Shown piece after piece: positions 1 through 9,112 of a stretch of DNA of 64,000 nt. A model generated the notes under the pieces. That model was not told the origin of the DNA and searched no databases. It saw nothing but the letters and a program-made list of their open reading frames with translations. A program made the translations under genes and the position numbers. The DNA is from Marinobacter xestospongiae. GTDB lineage: Bacteria > Pseudomonadota > Gammaproteobacteria > Pseudomonadales > Oleiphilaceae. Positions within the stretch are counted from its first letter, which is position 1; each line of letters begins with the position of its first letter. The DNA is taken from contig NZ_JAKZAK010000008.1 in the NCBI RefSeq assembly GCF_023156385.1, positions 124,001 through 188,000 of the forward strand, written 5' to 3'.

Positions 1-1794
1 GCCACTGGCGTCGCTGCCACTCTGGGGCACGAAGGATTGGGCAAAGCTGGCGTAGGGGGCCAGCCCGGAGTCGAGGCGATAGAGCAGGCCAAGCTGGCCG
101 CTGGTGCGGTCATCATGGCGGGAACTGGCGGTGCCGGCCAAGTGGTTGCGCTGGTCACTGTTGACCCAGTCCTGCCGCAGGCCCAGCGAAAGCCGCCAGC
201 GGTCCCAGGCGAGCTGGTCCTGCAGGTACAGGCCGCTGTTGTGGCTGCGGCCGCTGAGGTCGGAAATGACGCTGTCCGGATGCGGCACCGGCTGGCGGTA
301 GTCCGGCGACAACCGGTCAATGGCGGGGGCCTGGCCGCTGGCGTACTCCACCTCGAAGTCAATGTAGCTGTAGTCCAGCCCCAGTAGCAGGGTATGGTCG
401 ATCGGGCCGGTCGCCAGCTTGCCCACCAGGCGGGTGTCCACCGCCACCGATGCCATCTCCTCATAGATGCCGTAGCTGGTTCGCTCCAGAGTGCGGCCAT
501 CGTCGGACGAACCGGCGACGCTCAGGTATTGATTGGTGGTATCAACCTGGCCGGCCCGCAGGTTCTGCTGGAATGACCACAGGCGGTTGAAGCCGTGTTC
601 GAACTCATAGCCCAGGGCGTACTGGCGCTGGTCCAGTTTGTCGAAGTCCTCGTCACCGGCCCAGAACCGGGTGAGGCGGGTGCCGTCCTGGTAGGGGCGT
701 GGAGAGCCGCTGGTCAGGCGCTCCTGGTACTGGCTGAGCAGGGTCAGATGGGTCCGCTGCCCCAGTTGCCAGCGCAGCGACGGAGCCAGGAAAACGGTGT
801 CGTTATCGACCTGTTCGATCTCGGTCTCGGCATCGCGGACCACGCCCACCAGCCGGTATTGCAGGTCGCCACCCTGGTCCAGGGTGCCGTTGCTGTCGAA
901 CTGTCCCTGCCAGTGGTTATGGCTGCCACCCTGCAGTTCCAGCTCGTGCCGGTCTTCGCCGGTCGGGCGTTTGCTGATCCGGTTGACCATGCCGCCCGGG
1001 TTGATCTGACCGTACAGAACCGAAGCCGGCCCCTTCAGTACATCGATGCGTTCGAGGTTGTAGGGCTCGGTACCGTAGTAGGACAGCCAGCCGGTGTTGG
1101 GTTGGCGCAGGCCGTCGAGAAAGTCGGCGGTGGTGGTGGCGGCGAAGCCGCGAATCTGGATCTGGTCGAAGCGCGGATCAAGGCCGGATTCCCCCACCCG
1201 AACACCAGCGGTGTAGGCAACCGCATCCTGAACGTTGGTGGCTTTACGGTCAGCGATCAGGTCGGCACTGATCACGCTAACACTTTGGGCGGTTTCCAGT
1301 AGCGGGGTGTCGGTTTTGCTGGCGGAGCGGCTGGCATTGGCGGTGTAGCCGCCAACCGGGCCGACGCCGCTGAGGGTGTCAGCTTCGATGGTGATGGGAT
1401 TGAGCTGGTAGCCGGTGTCATCGCCGGCGGGCAGGATCACATAGCCGGTATCGGTACGTCGGGCGATCAGGCCGGTGCCTGCCAGCAGCCGCTGCAGGAC
1501 ATCGGCGACGGTGTAGCGACCCTGCAGGCCGGAGCTTTGGCGGTCACTGACCAGGGTCGGGTTGAAGGTCAAGGTGATACCGGCCTGCTGGGCGAAGCGG
1601 CTGAGCACGTCATCCAACTGCCCCGCCGTCAGGGTGATCGCGCTGCTGGCGGTATCGGCGCTGGCGGCAAGGGCGACCATCGGAGTGAGCGCCAGGGTGG
1701 CGGTCAGGCACAGCGCCGTCCCCAGACGCCGACAAGGTGTCAGGTGGTGAGCGTGAGGGGATAGGGTGCTTGGTGGCAGTGAGCGTGTTGGCAT
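1..1794 (-). CDS. TonB-dependent siderophore receptor with N-terminal signalling domain (partial, C-terminus beyond window)
   Basis: The frame is open from an ATG at 1794 to base 1 (598 codons), so the missing end lies outside the window and the gene is not broken. A long positively charged leader ends in a signal peptide near residue 44 (LALTPMVALA). It is followed by an STN domain (about residues 50-100; LDDVLSRFAQQAGITLTF, ILPAGDD), a plug domain (about 125-235; VQDAVAYTAGVR, RIDVLKGPASVLYGQINPGG) and the first part of the 22-strand barrel. This is the FpvA/FecA type of outer-membrane ferric-siderophore receptor. The STN domain fits transcriptional control by the FecI/FecR pair just upstream on the same strand. 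The siderophore cannot be told from sequence. Confidence 0.93.
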   Translation of the reverse strand, partial: MPTRSLPPSTLSPHAHHLTPCRRLGTALCLTATLALTPMVALAASADTASSAITLTAGQLDDVLSRFAQQAGITLTFNPTLVSDRQSSGLQGRYTVADVLQRLLAGTGLIARRTDTGYVILPAGDDTGYQLNPITIEADTLSGVGPVGGYTANASRSASKTDTPLLETAQSVSVISADLIADRKATNVQDAVAYTAGVRVGESGLDPRFDQIQIRGFAATTTADFLDGLRQPNTGWLSYYGTEPYNLERIDVLKGPASVLYGQINPGGMVNRISKRPTGEDRHELELQGGSHNHWQGQFDSNGTLDQGGDLQYRLVGVVRDAETEIEQVDNDTVFLAPSLRWQLGQRTHLTLLSQYQERLTSGSPRPYQDGTRLTRFWAGDEDFDKLDQRQYALGYEFEHGFNRLWSFQQNLRAGQVDTTNQYLSVAGSSDDGRTLERTSYGIYEEMASVAVDTRLVGKLATGPIDHTLLLGLDYSYIDFEVEYASGQAPAIDRLSPDYRQPVPHPDSVISDLSGRSHNSGLYLQDQLAWDRWRLSLGLRQDWVNSDQRNHLAGTASSRHDDRTSGQLGLLYRLDSGLAPYASFAQSFVPQSGSDASG

Positions 1795-1929
1795 AACGGG
1801 TCCCGCTATCAGTGGATTGGATACCCTGTAACCGAACCGGAAAGGAAATCCCGACAGTTTTTTTCGTTGGATTCCGAAATCCCAATCTCAACTCTTAAAT
1901 CTCAACGCCTGGATCTCAACTCTTGGACT
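1795..1929. promoter_or_regulatory. Receptor upstream region with short direct repeats
   Basis: This 135-base gap separates the FecR stop from the receptor start and should hold the FecI-dependent receptor promoter, read on the minus strand. It contains three near-copies of an ATCTCAAC element between about 1880 and 1930, two of them extended as TCTCAACTCTT. I could not match a confident -35/-10 pair. Whether the repeats are functional is unknown. Confidence 0.35.
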
Positions 1930-2919
1930 TCAACCTCGGGCAGTAAGGTTCGTCCACCAGCGAGTGCGGGACCGAATCTCGATGGGCAGTACCAGCGGCA
2001 GGTCTGCCAGCAGGGCATCGGGATCGTCCAGCTGAAACACGCCGGACAATCTCAGGTTTGCCACCTGCTGGTCGACGCCCAGGTAGCCATGGCGATAGCG
2101 GGCCAATTCGGCGGCGAACTCCGCCAGCCGGATATCGTCCACCACCAGCATGCCGCGAGTCCAGGCGGCAGGTTCCAGGGCGCCGTTACCGGTCCGGCTG
2201 ACGCCGTGTTGATCCAGGCGCCAGGATTCGCCGGCACCGGCCTCTTGCCCCCGTCCACTCATACCCAGCAGCTGCAGTCGCCCCTGCTCAACCACCACCT
2301 GGGCGTAGTGTTCGTGTTGCCGCACTACAAAGCGGCTACCCCGGGTCTGGCAGTGGCCGAAGTCGCAGCTCAGCCGTAAGGGGCGTGGGTCGGATGTGGC
2401 GCCCAGAGTGTCCACCATCACTTCCCCCTGGTGCAGGGTCAGCTGGCGCCAGTCGGTGTCGAAGGCCACATCCAGTGCGGAATTGGTGTTGAGCATGACA
2501 CGGGAGCCGTCGGCCAACTCAAGGGTCCGCCGTTCCCCGGTTCCGGTAGTGAAGTCTGAGCGCCATGGCGAATGCTGATGGACGGTGTAACCGGCAGGGC
2601 CTGCCAGCATCAGGGTCGCCGCCAGCAGCTTCAGGGTGCGGCGACGTTGCAGATCAGTGCCGGCGCGTTGCAGCACTGGCAGCGCGAGTTCGGGCTGCCC
2701 CAGGGCGTCCAGGCTGGCGCTCAGCTCCTGCTGCAGGGTGCCTAATTGCTGCCAGGCCAGGGCGTTCTCCGGTGCCCGTCGACACCAGGCCAGGATCTGG
2801 CGACGCACCAGTTGGCTGTCGTTCGCGGTCTCAAGCCTCAGTTGCCAGTGGATGGCGGCTCTTACAACCGAGTCTGACAGGGGCGTATTAGCCGCAGGGG
2901 CAGGAGTGTCACCGATCAT
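1930..2919 (-). CDS. FecR-family transmembrane anti-sigma/sigma regulator
   Basis: A 329-residue protein. I chose the ATG at 2919 because it overlaps the fecI stop by 11 bases, the usual coupling for these pairs; a longer frame to 3027 has no support. It shows a cytoplasmic N-terminal FecR_N region (DUF4880, about 10-60; RRQILAWCRRAPENALAW), one membrane segment (about 95-112; LLAATLMLAGPAGYTV), a FecR periplasmic domain (about 120-240; LELADGSRVMLNTNSALDV) and a C-terminal STN-like part. Family knowledge: it relays receptor occupancy across the inner membrane to the ECF sigma factor. Its partner receptor is the adjacent gene at 1794. Confidence 0.92.
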   Translation of the reverse strand: MIGDTPAPAANTPLSDSVVRAAIHWQLRLETANDSQLVRRQILAWCRRAPENALAWQQLGTLQQELSASLDALGQPELALPVLQRAGTDLQRRRTLKLLAATLMLAGPAGYTVHQHSPWRSDFTTGTGERRTLELADGSRVMLNTNSALDVAFDTDWRQLTLHQGEVMVDTLGATSDPRPLRLSCDFGHCQTRGSRFVVRQHEHYAQVVVEQGRLQLLGMSGRGQEAGAGESWRLDQHGVSRTGNGALEPAAWTRGMLVVDDIRLAEFAAELARYRHGYLGVDQQVANLRLSGVFQLDDPDALLADLPLVLPIEIRSRTRWWTNLTARG

Positions 2920-3424
2920 CGAATCGCAGCCGGTAGCAGTGCAGCATGGCGGTGGCGACATGCCGTTCAACGGTGCGGCTGGACACACCCAGCTGTTCCG
3001 CGATGGCGCCATGAGTGAGGCCGCCAAGCCGGTACAGCAGAAAGGCGGTGCGGACTCTTGGCTTCAGGCCCTCCAGCATGGCGGCGATGTGTTCCAGGGT
3101 CTGCAGGGTTTCGTGATGCTGTTCTGCCGAAGGCTGGTGGGCTTCCGGCAGTTGCGCCAGTGCTTCCAGGTAAGCTCGCTCCAGGGCGCTGCGACGCCAG
3201 TGATCAATAACCAGGCCGCGGGCTATGGTGCGCAGCAGCGCACGGGGCGCCTGGTTGGCGACCGGTTCGGCCCGTACCAGAATGCGGACAAAGGTGTCCT
3301 GCGCCAGGTCGGCAGCCTGCTGCGGGCAGTCGAGTTTGCCCCGAAGCCACTGGCACAGCCAGCCGTGATGGTTGTGGTACAGGGTATCGAGGGGAACGTG
3401 GGTATCCAGTGTGGTCGCTGACAT
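2909..3424 (-). CDS. FecI-type ECF RNA polymerase sigma factor
   Basis: A 171-residue protein with sigma region 2 (about residues 20-85; AADLAQDTFVRILV, LLRTIARGLVIDHWRR) and region 4 with its helix-turn-helix (about 115-165; GAIAEQLGVSSRTVERHVATA). Length and gene order (sigma, FecR, receptor) place it in the iron-starvation ECF group. It should direct polymerase to the receptor promoter once FecR signals that the siderophore is bound. A Fur-like operator lies 113 bases upstream, which suggests repression when iron is plentiful. The ATG at 3424 is the only start giving the normal family N-terminus. Confidence 0.93.
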   Translation of the reverse strand: MSATTLDTHVPLDTLYHNHHGWLCQWLRGKLDCPQQAADLAQDTFVRILVRAEPVANQAPRALLRTIARGLVIDHWRRSALERAYLEALAQLPEAHQPSAEQHHETLQTLEHIAAMLEGLKPRVRTAFLLYRLGGLTHGAIAEQLGVSSRTVERHVATAMLHCYRLRFDDR

Positions 3425-3536
3425 GATTGTGGCTGGTACGTGGTGGCGTCGGGTCCGGCTTGTGGTGATGGCATTTGCGGTGCTGGGAACCGCTGCCCAG
3501 CGGTTTGGGCTCTGCGGGTTGGGGAATACATTATTC

Positions 3537-3549
3537 GAGAATGGTTCTC
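3537..3549 (-). promoter_or_regulatory. Fur-box-like operator upstream of fecI
   Basis: GAGAA-TGG-TTCTC is a perfect 5-3-5 inverted repeat embedded in TTATTCGAGAATGGTTCTCA, which resembles the 7-1-7 Fur inverted repeat (TGAtAAT-n-ATTaTCA). It lies 113 bases before the fecI start, the expected place for iron control of a FecI/FecR/receptor module. The fliE promoter is about 150 bases away on the other side. Fur binding is inferred. Confidence 0.55.
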
Positions 3550-3560
3550 ATTACAATGGT

Positions 3561-3574
3561 GTCATTTGGGTGAC
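3561..3574. promoter_or_regulatory. GTCA-N6-TGAC palindrome (FleQ-box-like)
   Basis: GTCATTTGGGTGAC has the same GTCA...TGAC ends and 14-base length as the FleQ box described for Pseudomonas (GTCa-N-TAAAtTGAC). It lies about 125 bases upstream of the fliE sigma-54 promoter, a normal enhancer distance. A second copy precedes flhF (24453) and a near copy precedes flhA (22208). FleQ itself is not encoded in the window. The assignment is inference. Confidence 0.42.
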
Positions 3575-3699
3575 AACTTTTCAGCGCCCTGGTCGAGGTG
3601 TTGTGGTTCGCCTTTGAGGCGCCAAAAAGTCGGCGATCCCGAGGGGAGGGGCTCTAAGGTATATCTATAAAGACATGTAAAATAAGGATAAATGTTTGA

Positions 3700-3715
3700 T
3701 GGCCCGTGATTTGCA
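3700..3715 (+). promoter_or_regulatory. Sigma-54 promoter of the fliE operon
   Basis: TGGCCCGTGATTTGCA matches the RpoN consensus TGGCACG-N4-TTGCW at every conserved position except A to C at position 5, with correct spacing between the -24 GG and the -12 GC. It lies 86 bases before the fliE start. The fliE operon is RpoN- and FleR/FleQ-dependent in polarly flagellated gammaproteobacteria. Confidence 0.8.
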
Positions 3716-3801
3716 TTTTAGGCCGGTAACTGACGTTATCGATGTCGACTGCCCATTACACCGGCGATATAGCCATGGGGTGGTCGATCAGAGGGGGAGC
3801 T

Positions 3802-4170
3802 ATGGTACAACGCGCCGACATCAACAATGTGCTTTCTGAAATCCGCAATTTGCGGTCGCAGATGATGCAGAATCAGCGTGTTGAGCAGGACAACGCCATC
3901 CGTGGCGCGGTTGACCGGCCTCAGAAGGTGCAGGAAACCCAGGAAACACCGGGGTTTTCCGACATGCTAAGCCAGGCCGTCAACCACGTTAACGATCTCC
4001 AGAAGACCTCCAGTGATTTGCGCACGTCTTACGACATGGGAGATCCCAATGTCGATATCAGCCGGGTAATGATTGCGTCCCAGAAAGCGTCTGTCTCCTT
4101 CGAAGCAATGACCCAGGTCCGCAACCGGGTGGTCAAGGCCTATGAAGACATCATGAACATGCCGGTGTAA
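3802..4170 (+). CDS. fliE: Flagellar hook-basal body protein FliE
   Basis: A 122-residue protein that joins the MS ring to the proximal rod. The C-terminal half carries the family pattern (NDLQKTSSDLRTSYDMGD, then VMIASQKASVSFEAMTQVRN and a KAYEDIMNMPV end). I chose the ATG at 3802 because GGGGG at 3793-3797 is well placed as a ribosome site and the length fits the family; an in-frame start 20 codons earlier (3742) is less likely. First gene of a long fli run, 15 bases before fliF, behind a sigma-54 promoter. Confidence 0.95.
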   Translation: MVQRADINNVLSEIRNLRSQMMQNQRVEQDNAIRGAVDRPQKVQETQETPGFSDMLSQAVNHVNDLQKTSSDLRTSYDMGDPNVDISRVMIASQKASVSFEAMTQVRNRVVKAYEDIMNMPV

Positions 4171-4185
4171 TTGCGGAGTTAAGCC

Positions 4186-5889
4186 ATGTCCAGCGTACCT
4201 GCGGAAACCGCCCCCACCAACCCGCCCGCGGATGAGGAAGCCACCGGGCTGGAGTCCAGAAGCGACCTGATGTTCGGCTTCAGCCGGCTGGCCCTGCTGC
4301 GTCAGATTGGCCTGATGGTGGGGCTGGCCGCCAGTGTTGCCCTCGGGGTCGCGGTGGTGCTGTGGGCTCAGGAACCCAACTACCAGCCGGTGGTGGGCGA
4401 TCTGTCCAGCTACAACCCGGACGATGTAACTTCCATTCTTGAGCAGAACGGCATCAACTACCGCATGGAGCCGCGCACCGGTGCCCTGCTGGTGTCCTCT
4501 GAAGACGTCTATAACGCCCGGCTGAAGCTGGCCGCCGCCGGAGTGACCGACGAGAAAACCCTGGGCTATGAACTGCTCGATCAGGAGCGCGGCCTCGGCA
4601 CCTCCCAGTTCATGGAGAACATCAGCTATCGCCGTGGTCTCGAGGGCGAGCTGGCCCGCACTATCGGCAGCATGCGCAACGTCCGCAGCGCCCGGGTTCA
4701 CCTGGCCATTCCCAAGCGCTCCGTGTTCGTGCGCGATGCCCGTACCCCCACCGCTTCGGTGTTCCTGGATGTCTTTGCCGGGCGTCGTCTGGAGCATGAG
4801 CAGATCTCCGCCATCGTCAACCTGGTGGCGGGCAGCATTCCGGAAATGGACAAGGACAATGTTACCGTCGTGGACCAGAACGGCAATTTGTTGACGGACC
4901 GCGAAGAGCAGGGCAATCGTCAGCAGATGCAGGACCAGTATGAGTACCAGTCCCGTATGGAAGAGCGGCTGACCCGTCGTGTGGCCTCGATTGTCGACCC
5001 CATCATCGGCGATGGTCGCTTCCGTGCCGAGGTCACCGCGGACCTGGATTTTTCCTCCGTGGAGCAGGCAGAAGAGCTGTTCAACCCGGACCAGCAGGCG
5101 GTGCGTAGCGAGCGTCAGTTGTCTGAGCAGCGTACCAGCGATTTCATGGGCGGTGTGCCGGGGGCACTGTCAAACCAGCCACCGGGTGAAGCCACCGTGC
5201 CGGAGCAGGTGCAGGGCGAAGGCGATGAAGATGCGCCAGCGACTCCGGTCAATATCCGCGAGGAGGCGACCCGCAACTATGAGATGGATCGCACCGTCAG
5301 CTACATTCGTCAGCAGCAGGGGCGCCTCCAGCGCCTGACGGTGGCGGTGGCTGTCGATGACATGAAAGTGATCGATCCCGATACCGGCGAAGTCAGCTAC
5401 CAGCCCTGGCCGGAACAGGAGCTGCAGCGTCTGACCATGCTGATTCGCGATGCGGTGGGCTACTCTGCCGCCCGTGGGGACAGTGTCACGGTGATGAACA
5501 CGGCCTTTGCGCCGGAAGAAGCGGTCGTCTACGAGGCGCCGGGATTCTGGGAGCAGCCCTGGTTCTGGGACCTGATGAAGCAGGTGCTGGCGGGCTTTGT
5601 GATCCTGGTGCTGGTGTTGGGCCTGCTGCGCCCGACCCTAAAGAACCTCTCCGGTGGCGGCCGCAGCGAGCGTGGCGAGCTGGAGGGCGGCGAAGGCTAC
5701 GACGAACTCGAGGGGCTGGGCAGTGACGGTTCGTTGCGGGATGCCCTCAGTTCCTCCGAGGATGAACTGCTTTTGCCCGGCGCAACGGACAGCTATGATA
5801 GACAATTGAATGCTCTCAAGGGCCTGATCACCGAAGACCCCGCTCGGGTGGCCCAGGTTATGCGCCAATGGGTGAATGTCGATGACTGA
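4186..5889 (+). CDS. fliF: Flagellar MS-ring protein FliF
   Basis: A 567-residue inner-membrane ring protein. Two membrane segments flank a large periplasmic part: about residues 42-62 (IGLMVGLAASVALGVAVVLW) and about 463-483 (VLAGFVILVLVLGLLRPTL). The YscJ/FliF ring-building fold starts near residue 65 (PNYQPVVGDLSS). The extreme C-terminus (NALKGLITEDPARVAQVMRQ) is the FliG-binding tail, which packs against the FliG N-terminus. The last codons overlap fliG by 14 bases, implying coupled translation of ring and rotor. Confidence 0.97.
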   Translation: MSSVPAETAPTNPPADEEATGLESRSDLMFGFSRLALLRQIGLMVGLAASVALGVAVVLWAQEPNYQPVVGDLSSYNPDDVTSILEQNGINYRMEPRTGALLVSSEDVYNARLKLAAAGVTDEKTLGYELLDQERGLGTSQFMENISYRRGLEGELARTIGSMRNVRSARVHLAIPKRSVFVRDARTPTASVFLDVFAGRRLEHEQISAIVNLVAGSIPEMDKDNVTVVDQNGNLLTDREEQGNRQQMQDQYEYQSRMEERLTRRVASIVDPIIGDGRFRAEVTADLDFSSVEQAEELFNPDQQAVRSERQLSEQRTSDFMGGVPGALSNQPPGEATVPEQVQGEGDEDAPATPVNIREEATRNYEMDRTVSYIRQQQGRLQRLTVAVAVDDMKVIDPDTGEVSYQPWPEQELQRLTMLIRDAVGYSAARGDSVTVMNTAFAPEEAVVYEAPGFWEQPWFWDLMKQVLAGFVILVLVLGLLRPTLKNLSGGGRSERGELEGGEGYDELEGLGSDGSLRDALSSSEDELLLPGATDSYDRQLNALKGLITEDPARVAQVMRQWVNVDD

Positions 5890-6922
5890 TGAAAACAACC
5901 CACAGGGGGATGCGCCGGCCAAGCCGATGCGCAAAATCCCGCGTCTGGAGCAGGCCGCTATCCTGTTGATGACCCTGGGGGAAGCTGACGCTGCGGAAAT
6001 TCTCAAGCACATGGGCCCGAAGGAGGTTCAGCGCGTGGGTATGGCCATGGCGCAGATGAAAGACGTCAGCAAGGATGAAGTCACCTTTGTGCTGAACCAG
6101 TTCGTGGATGCGGTGGGCGGCCAGACTGGCCTCGGTGTCGGCAATGACGACTACATCCGCGCCATGCTCACCCAGGCCCTGGGTGACGACAAGGCGGCCA
6201 GCCTGATCGACCGTATTCTGGTAGGTGGTAACACCACCGGTCTTGATACTCTCAAGTGGATGGAGCCGCGAGCGGTGGGGGACATCATCCGCTACGAGCA
6301 CCCACAGATCCAGGCCATCGTCATTTCCTATCTTGATCCGGACCAGTCCGCCGAAATTCTGTCGACCCTGGATGAAAAGGTGCGCCTGGATGTGATGATG
6401 CGCGTGGCCTCGCTGGAGAGCGTCCAGCCCCAGGCCCTGCAGGAACTCAACGACATCCTCGAGAAACAGTTCTCCGGTGGTTCCTCGACCCAGACCAGCC
6501 GCATTGGCGGCGTCAAACGTGCGGCGGATATCATGAACTTCATGGATCGCAGTGTCGAAGGCGGCCTGATGGATTCCATCAAGGACATGGACCCGGACCT
6601 GGCGTCCACCATCGAGGACCTGATGTTCGTGTTCGACAACCTCAAAGACATCGACGACCGGGGCATACAGGCATTGTTGCGGGAAGTGTCCTCCGATGTG
6701 CTGGTTGTGGCCCTGAAGGGGGCCGACGAAGGGGTCAAAGAGAAGATCTTCAAGAACATGTCCAAGCGGGCGGCAGAGTTGCTGCAGGATGACCTGGAAG
6801 CCAAGGGACCGGTGCGGGTCAGTGAAGTGGAGACCGCCCAGAAGGACATCATCACCATTGCCCGTCGCATGGCCGAAGCCGGTGAGATCACCCTCGGCGG
6901 CTCCGGCGAAGAAATGATGTAA
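5876..6922 (+). CDS. fliG: Flagellar motor switch protein FliG
   Basis: A 348-residue rotor protein that carries the charged torque helix facing the stators. It shows the N-terminal FliF-binding domain (LEQAAILLMTLGEADAAEIL), the middle domain with its EHPQ motif (YEHPQIQAIVISYLD, about residue 142) and the C-terminal domain (GLMDSIKDMDPDLASTIEDL). Starts at 5876 and 5882 (both ATG) are possible; either lies inside the end of fliF. The stop shares its last base with the fliH start. Confidence 0.97.
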   Translation: MSMTDENNPQGDAPAKPMRKIPRLEQAAILLMTLGEADAAEILKHMGPKEVQRVGMAMAQMKDVSKDEVTFVLNQFVDAVGGQTGLGVGNDDYIRAMLTQALGDDKAASLIDRILVGGNTTGLDTLKWMEPRAVGDIIRYEHPQIQAIVISYLDPDQSAEILSTLDEKVRLDVMMRVASLESVQPQALQELNDILEKQFSGGSSTQTSRIGGVKRAADIMNFMDRSVEGGLMDSIKDMDPDLASTIEDLMFVFDNLKDIDDRGIQALLREVSSDVLVVALKGADEGVKEKIFKNMSKRAAELLQDDLEAKGPVRVSEVETAQKDIITIARRMAEAGEITLGGSGEEMM

Positions 6923-7773
6923 TGAGCCAGGATCGTCGCAAGCGCATCCCCTCCGGAACTCTCACCGCCTATGAGCGCTGGGAGTTGCCGTTGCTGGATG
7001 AAAATGGCAATGAGGTGGTCGAGGAGGAGATCGAGGAAGTCAAACCTTTGACGGCGGCCGATCTCGAGGCGATTCGCAAGGAAGCCTGGGACGACGGTCA
7101 CCAGGAAGGCCGCGCGGCCGGTATTGAAGCGGGCCATGCTGAAGGTCGTGAGCAGGGCTTCCGCGAAGGGCATGAGGCCGGGCTTGCCGAGGGTCGCGCC
7201 AGCGGCCATGAAGAGGCGCTCAGTCAGACCCGCGGTGAGGTGGAGGCCAAACTGGCGAACCTGGAGTCGCTGCTGGGGGAGCTGCTGCTGCCTATCCAGC
7301 GTCACGAAGATGAGCTTGAAACGGCCCTGGTTAACGTCACCACTGTGCTGGCCCGGGCGGTGGTGTTCCGGGAACTGAGCATCGACTCCTCCCACATTGC
7401 CATCGTGGTACGTCAGGCCCTGGCAGCGCTGCCGTCCACCCGGGACAACGTCCGGCTGTCGGTCAATCCCGCCGATGCGGAATGGGTCCACCAGGTCGCC
7501 GACGACTACGAAGCCGATACGTCCATTATCGAAGATCCCACCATCCTTGCCGGCGGCTGTAAGGTGGAAACCCGTCACAGCCTGGTGGATTTCACCGTTG
7601 AGAAGCGCTTCCAGAAAGCTGTCCAGAGCATGTTGAACCAGCAGCTGGCCAGTGAAGAGCCGGGCGACAGCGCGGAACTGAGTGACATGATGGGTGACCT
7701 GTCGGATTACCACGGTGATGTGCTTGCCGATCCCGGTCAGCAGGAGGCTCCCGATGACGACCAGTCTGGCTGA
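6922..7773 (+). CDS. fliH: Flagellar export regulator FliH
   Basis: A 283-residue protein of the cytoplasmic export ATPase complex. It holds the FliI hexamer and docks it to the C-ring and export gate. Residues about 57-97 form the typical run of GxxxG repeats ([18 protein letters not shown] and onward), expected as one long packed helix. The C-terminal part ([20 protein letters not shown]) is the conserved FliI-binding fold. It shares one base with the end of fliG. The last 20 bases contain the fliI start and ribosome site. Confidence 0.95.
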   Translation: MSQDRRKRIPSGTLTAYERWELPLLDENGNEVVEEEIEEVKPLTAADLEAIRKEAWDDGHQEGRAAGIEAGHAEGREQGFREGHEAGLAEGRASGHEEALSQTRGEVEAKLANLESLLGELLLPIQRHEDELETALVNVTTVLARAVVFRELSIDSSHIAIVVRQALAALPSTRDNVRLSVNPADAEWVHQVADDYEADTSIIEDPTILAGGCKVETRHSLVDFTVEKRFQKAVQSMLNQQLASEEPGDSAELSDMMGDLSDYHGDVLADPGQQEAPDDDQSG

Positions 7774-9112
7774 GCGCCTCGAACGCCTGAAAGATTATCT
7801 CCCCCCTAAACTTGAACCGGAGTTGTCCGGTCGTCTGACCCGTATGGTTGGTCTGACCCTGGAGTGTGTCGGCTGCCCGATGGTGGTGGGCGACCGCTGC
7901 CTGATCCAGGGACAGGGTCTGGGGAATGTCGAGGCCGAAGTGGTGGGTTTCGAGGATGACCGGGTTTACCTGATGCCGCTTACCGCGATTGAGGGGCTGC
8001 GCCCGGGGGCCCGGGTGGTGCCGCTGTCGGCTGCCAGTCGGGTACCGGTAGGACCTGAGTTGTTGGGGCGCGTCGTCAACGGCACCGGCGATCCGCTGGA
8101 CGACAAGGGGCCGCTGAAAACCCAGCAGCAGGTGTCGCTGGCTGGCGAAATCATCAACCCGCTGAACCGGGCACCGGTGCGCCAGTCCATGGATGTCGGC
8201 ATTCGCGCCATCAACGCTCTGCTGACGGTGGGTCAGGGGCAGCGTTTGGGGCTGTTTGCCGGCAGCGGTGTGGGTAAGAGTATGCTGCTGGGGATGATGA
8301 CCCGGTTTACCGATGCCGACATTACCGTGGTGGGGCTGATTGGCGAGCGGGGTCGTGAGGTCAAGGAGTTCATTGAGGACATCCTGGGCGAAGAGGGCCT
8401 GGCACGCTCTGTTGTCGTCGCGGCACCGGCGGACGACTCACCGCTGATGCGTTTGCGGGCAGCCATGCTCACCACCCGCATTGCCGAATACTACCGCGAC
8501 CAGGGCAAGCGGGTACTGCTGCTGATGGACTCGCTGACCCGCTACGCCCAGGCCCAGCGGGAGATTGCTCTGGCGGTGGGGGAACCGCCGGCGACCAAGG
8601 GCTATCCGCCCTCGGTATTTGCCAAGCTGCCGCAACTGGTGGAGCGCACCGGCAATGGCCGTCCGGGGGGCGGGTCGATCACCGCTTTCTACACCGTGTT
8701 GACCGAAGGCGATGACCAGCAGGACCCGATTGCCGACGCCGCCCGGGCCATTCTCGATGGTCACATCGTGCTGTCGCGTCGCCTGGCGGAAGAGGGGCAC
8801 TATCCAGCCATTGACGTAGAAGCGTCGGTGAGCCGGGTCATGCCGCAGGTGACCGAACAGGAACACTTCGCCCAGGCCCAGCGATTCAAGCAGGTCTATT
8901 CCCGCTATCAGCAGGCCCGTGACCTGATCAGCGTTGGAGCCTATGTCCAGGGTTCCGACCCTGAAACCGACGTTGCCATTGCCCACATCGACAGCATGCG
9001 CCAGTTCCTGCGCCAGGGGCTACGGGAAAGTGCGCCTCTGGCGGCCGCGATTGAACAATTACAGAGTGTGGTTCCGAAAGCCAGGGGCCAGGCCCGCCAG
9101 GAGACTAGCTGA
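7754..9112 (+). CDS. fliI: Flagellum-specific export ATPase FliI
   Basis: A 452-residue F1-like hexameric ATPase that readies substrates for type III export. Walker A is AGSGVGKS (K175); the conserved [17 protein letters not shown] follows, then Walker B ([19 protein letters not shown]). I chose the ATG at 7754 for the AGGAG at 7743-7747 and the family N-terminus [12 protein letters not shown]; a frame to 7694 would be longer without support. It overlaps fliH by 20 bases and shares a base with fliJ. Confidence 0.97.
   Translation: MTTSLAERLERLKDYLPPKLEPELSGRLTRMVGLTLECVGCPMVVGDRCLIQGQGLGNVEAEVVGFEDDRVYLMPLTAIEGLRPGARVVPLSAASRVPVGPELLGRVVNGTGDPLDDKGPLKTQQQVSLAGEIINPLNRAPVRQSMDVGIRAINALLTVGQGQRLGLFAGSGVGKSMLLGMMTRFTDADITVVGLIGERGREVKEFIEDILGEEGLARSVVVAAPADDSPLMRLRAAMLTTRIAEYYRDQGKRVLLLMDSLTRYAQAQREIALAVGEPPATKGYPPSVFAKLPQLVERTGNGRPGGGSITAFYTVLTEGDDQQDPIADAARAILDGHIVLSRRLAEEGHYPAIDVEASVSRVMPQVTEQEHFAQAQRFKQVYSRYQQARDLISVGAYVQGSDPETDVAIAHIDSMRQFLRQGLRESAPLAAAIEQLQSVVPKARGQARQETS

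Noticed and set aside
595..1302. 235-codon plus-strand frame in the first 1.3 kb
   Set aside because: It lies opposite the TonB-dependent receptor, whose frame shows signal, STN and plug motifs.
1880..1930. Short ATCTCAAC repeats as a CRISPR-like array
   Set aside because: Units are about 8-11 bases with irregular spacing and no spacers; kept only as a regulatory-region note.
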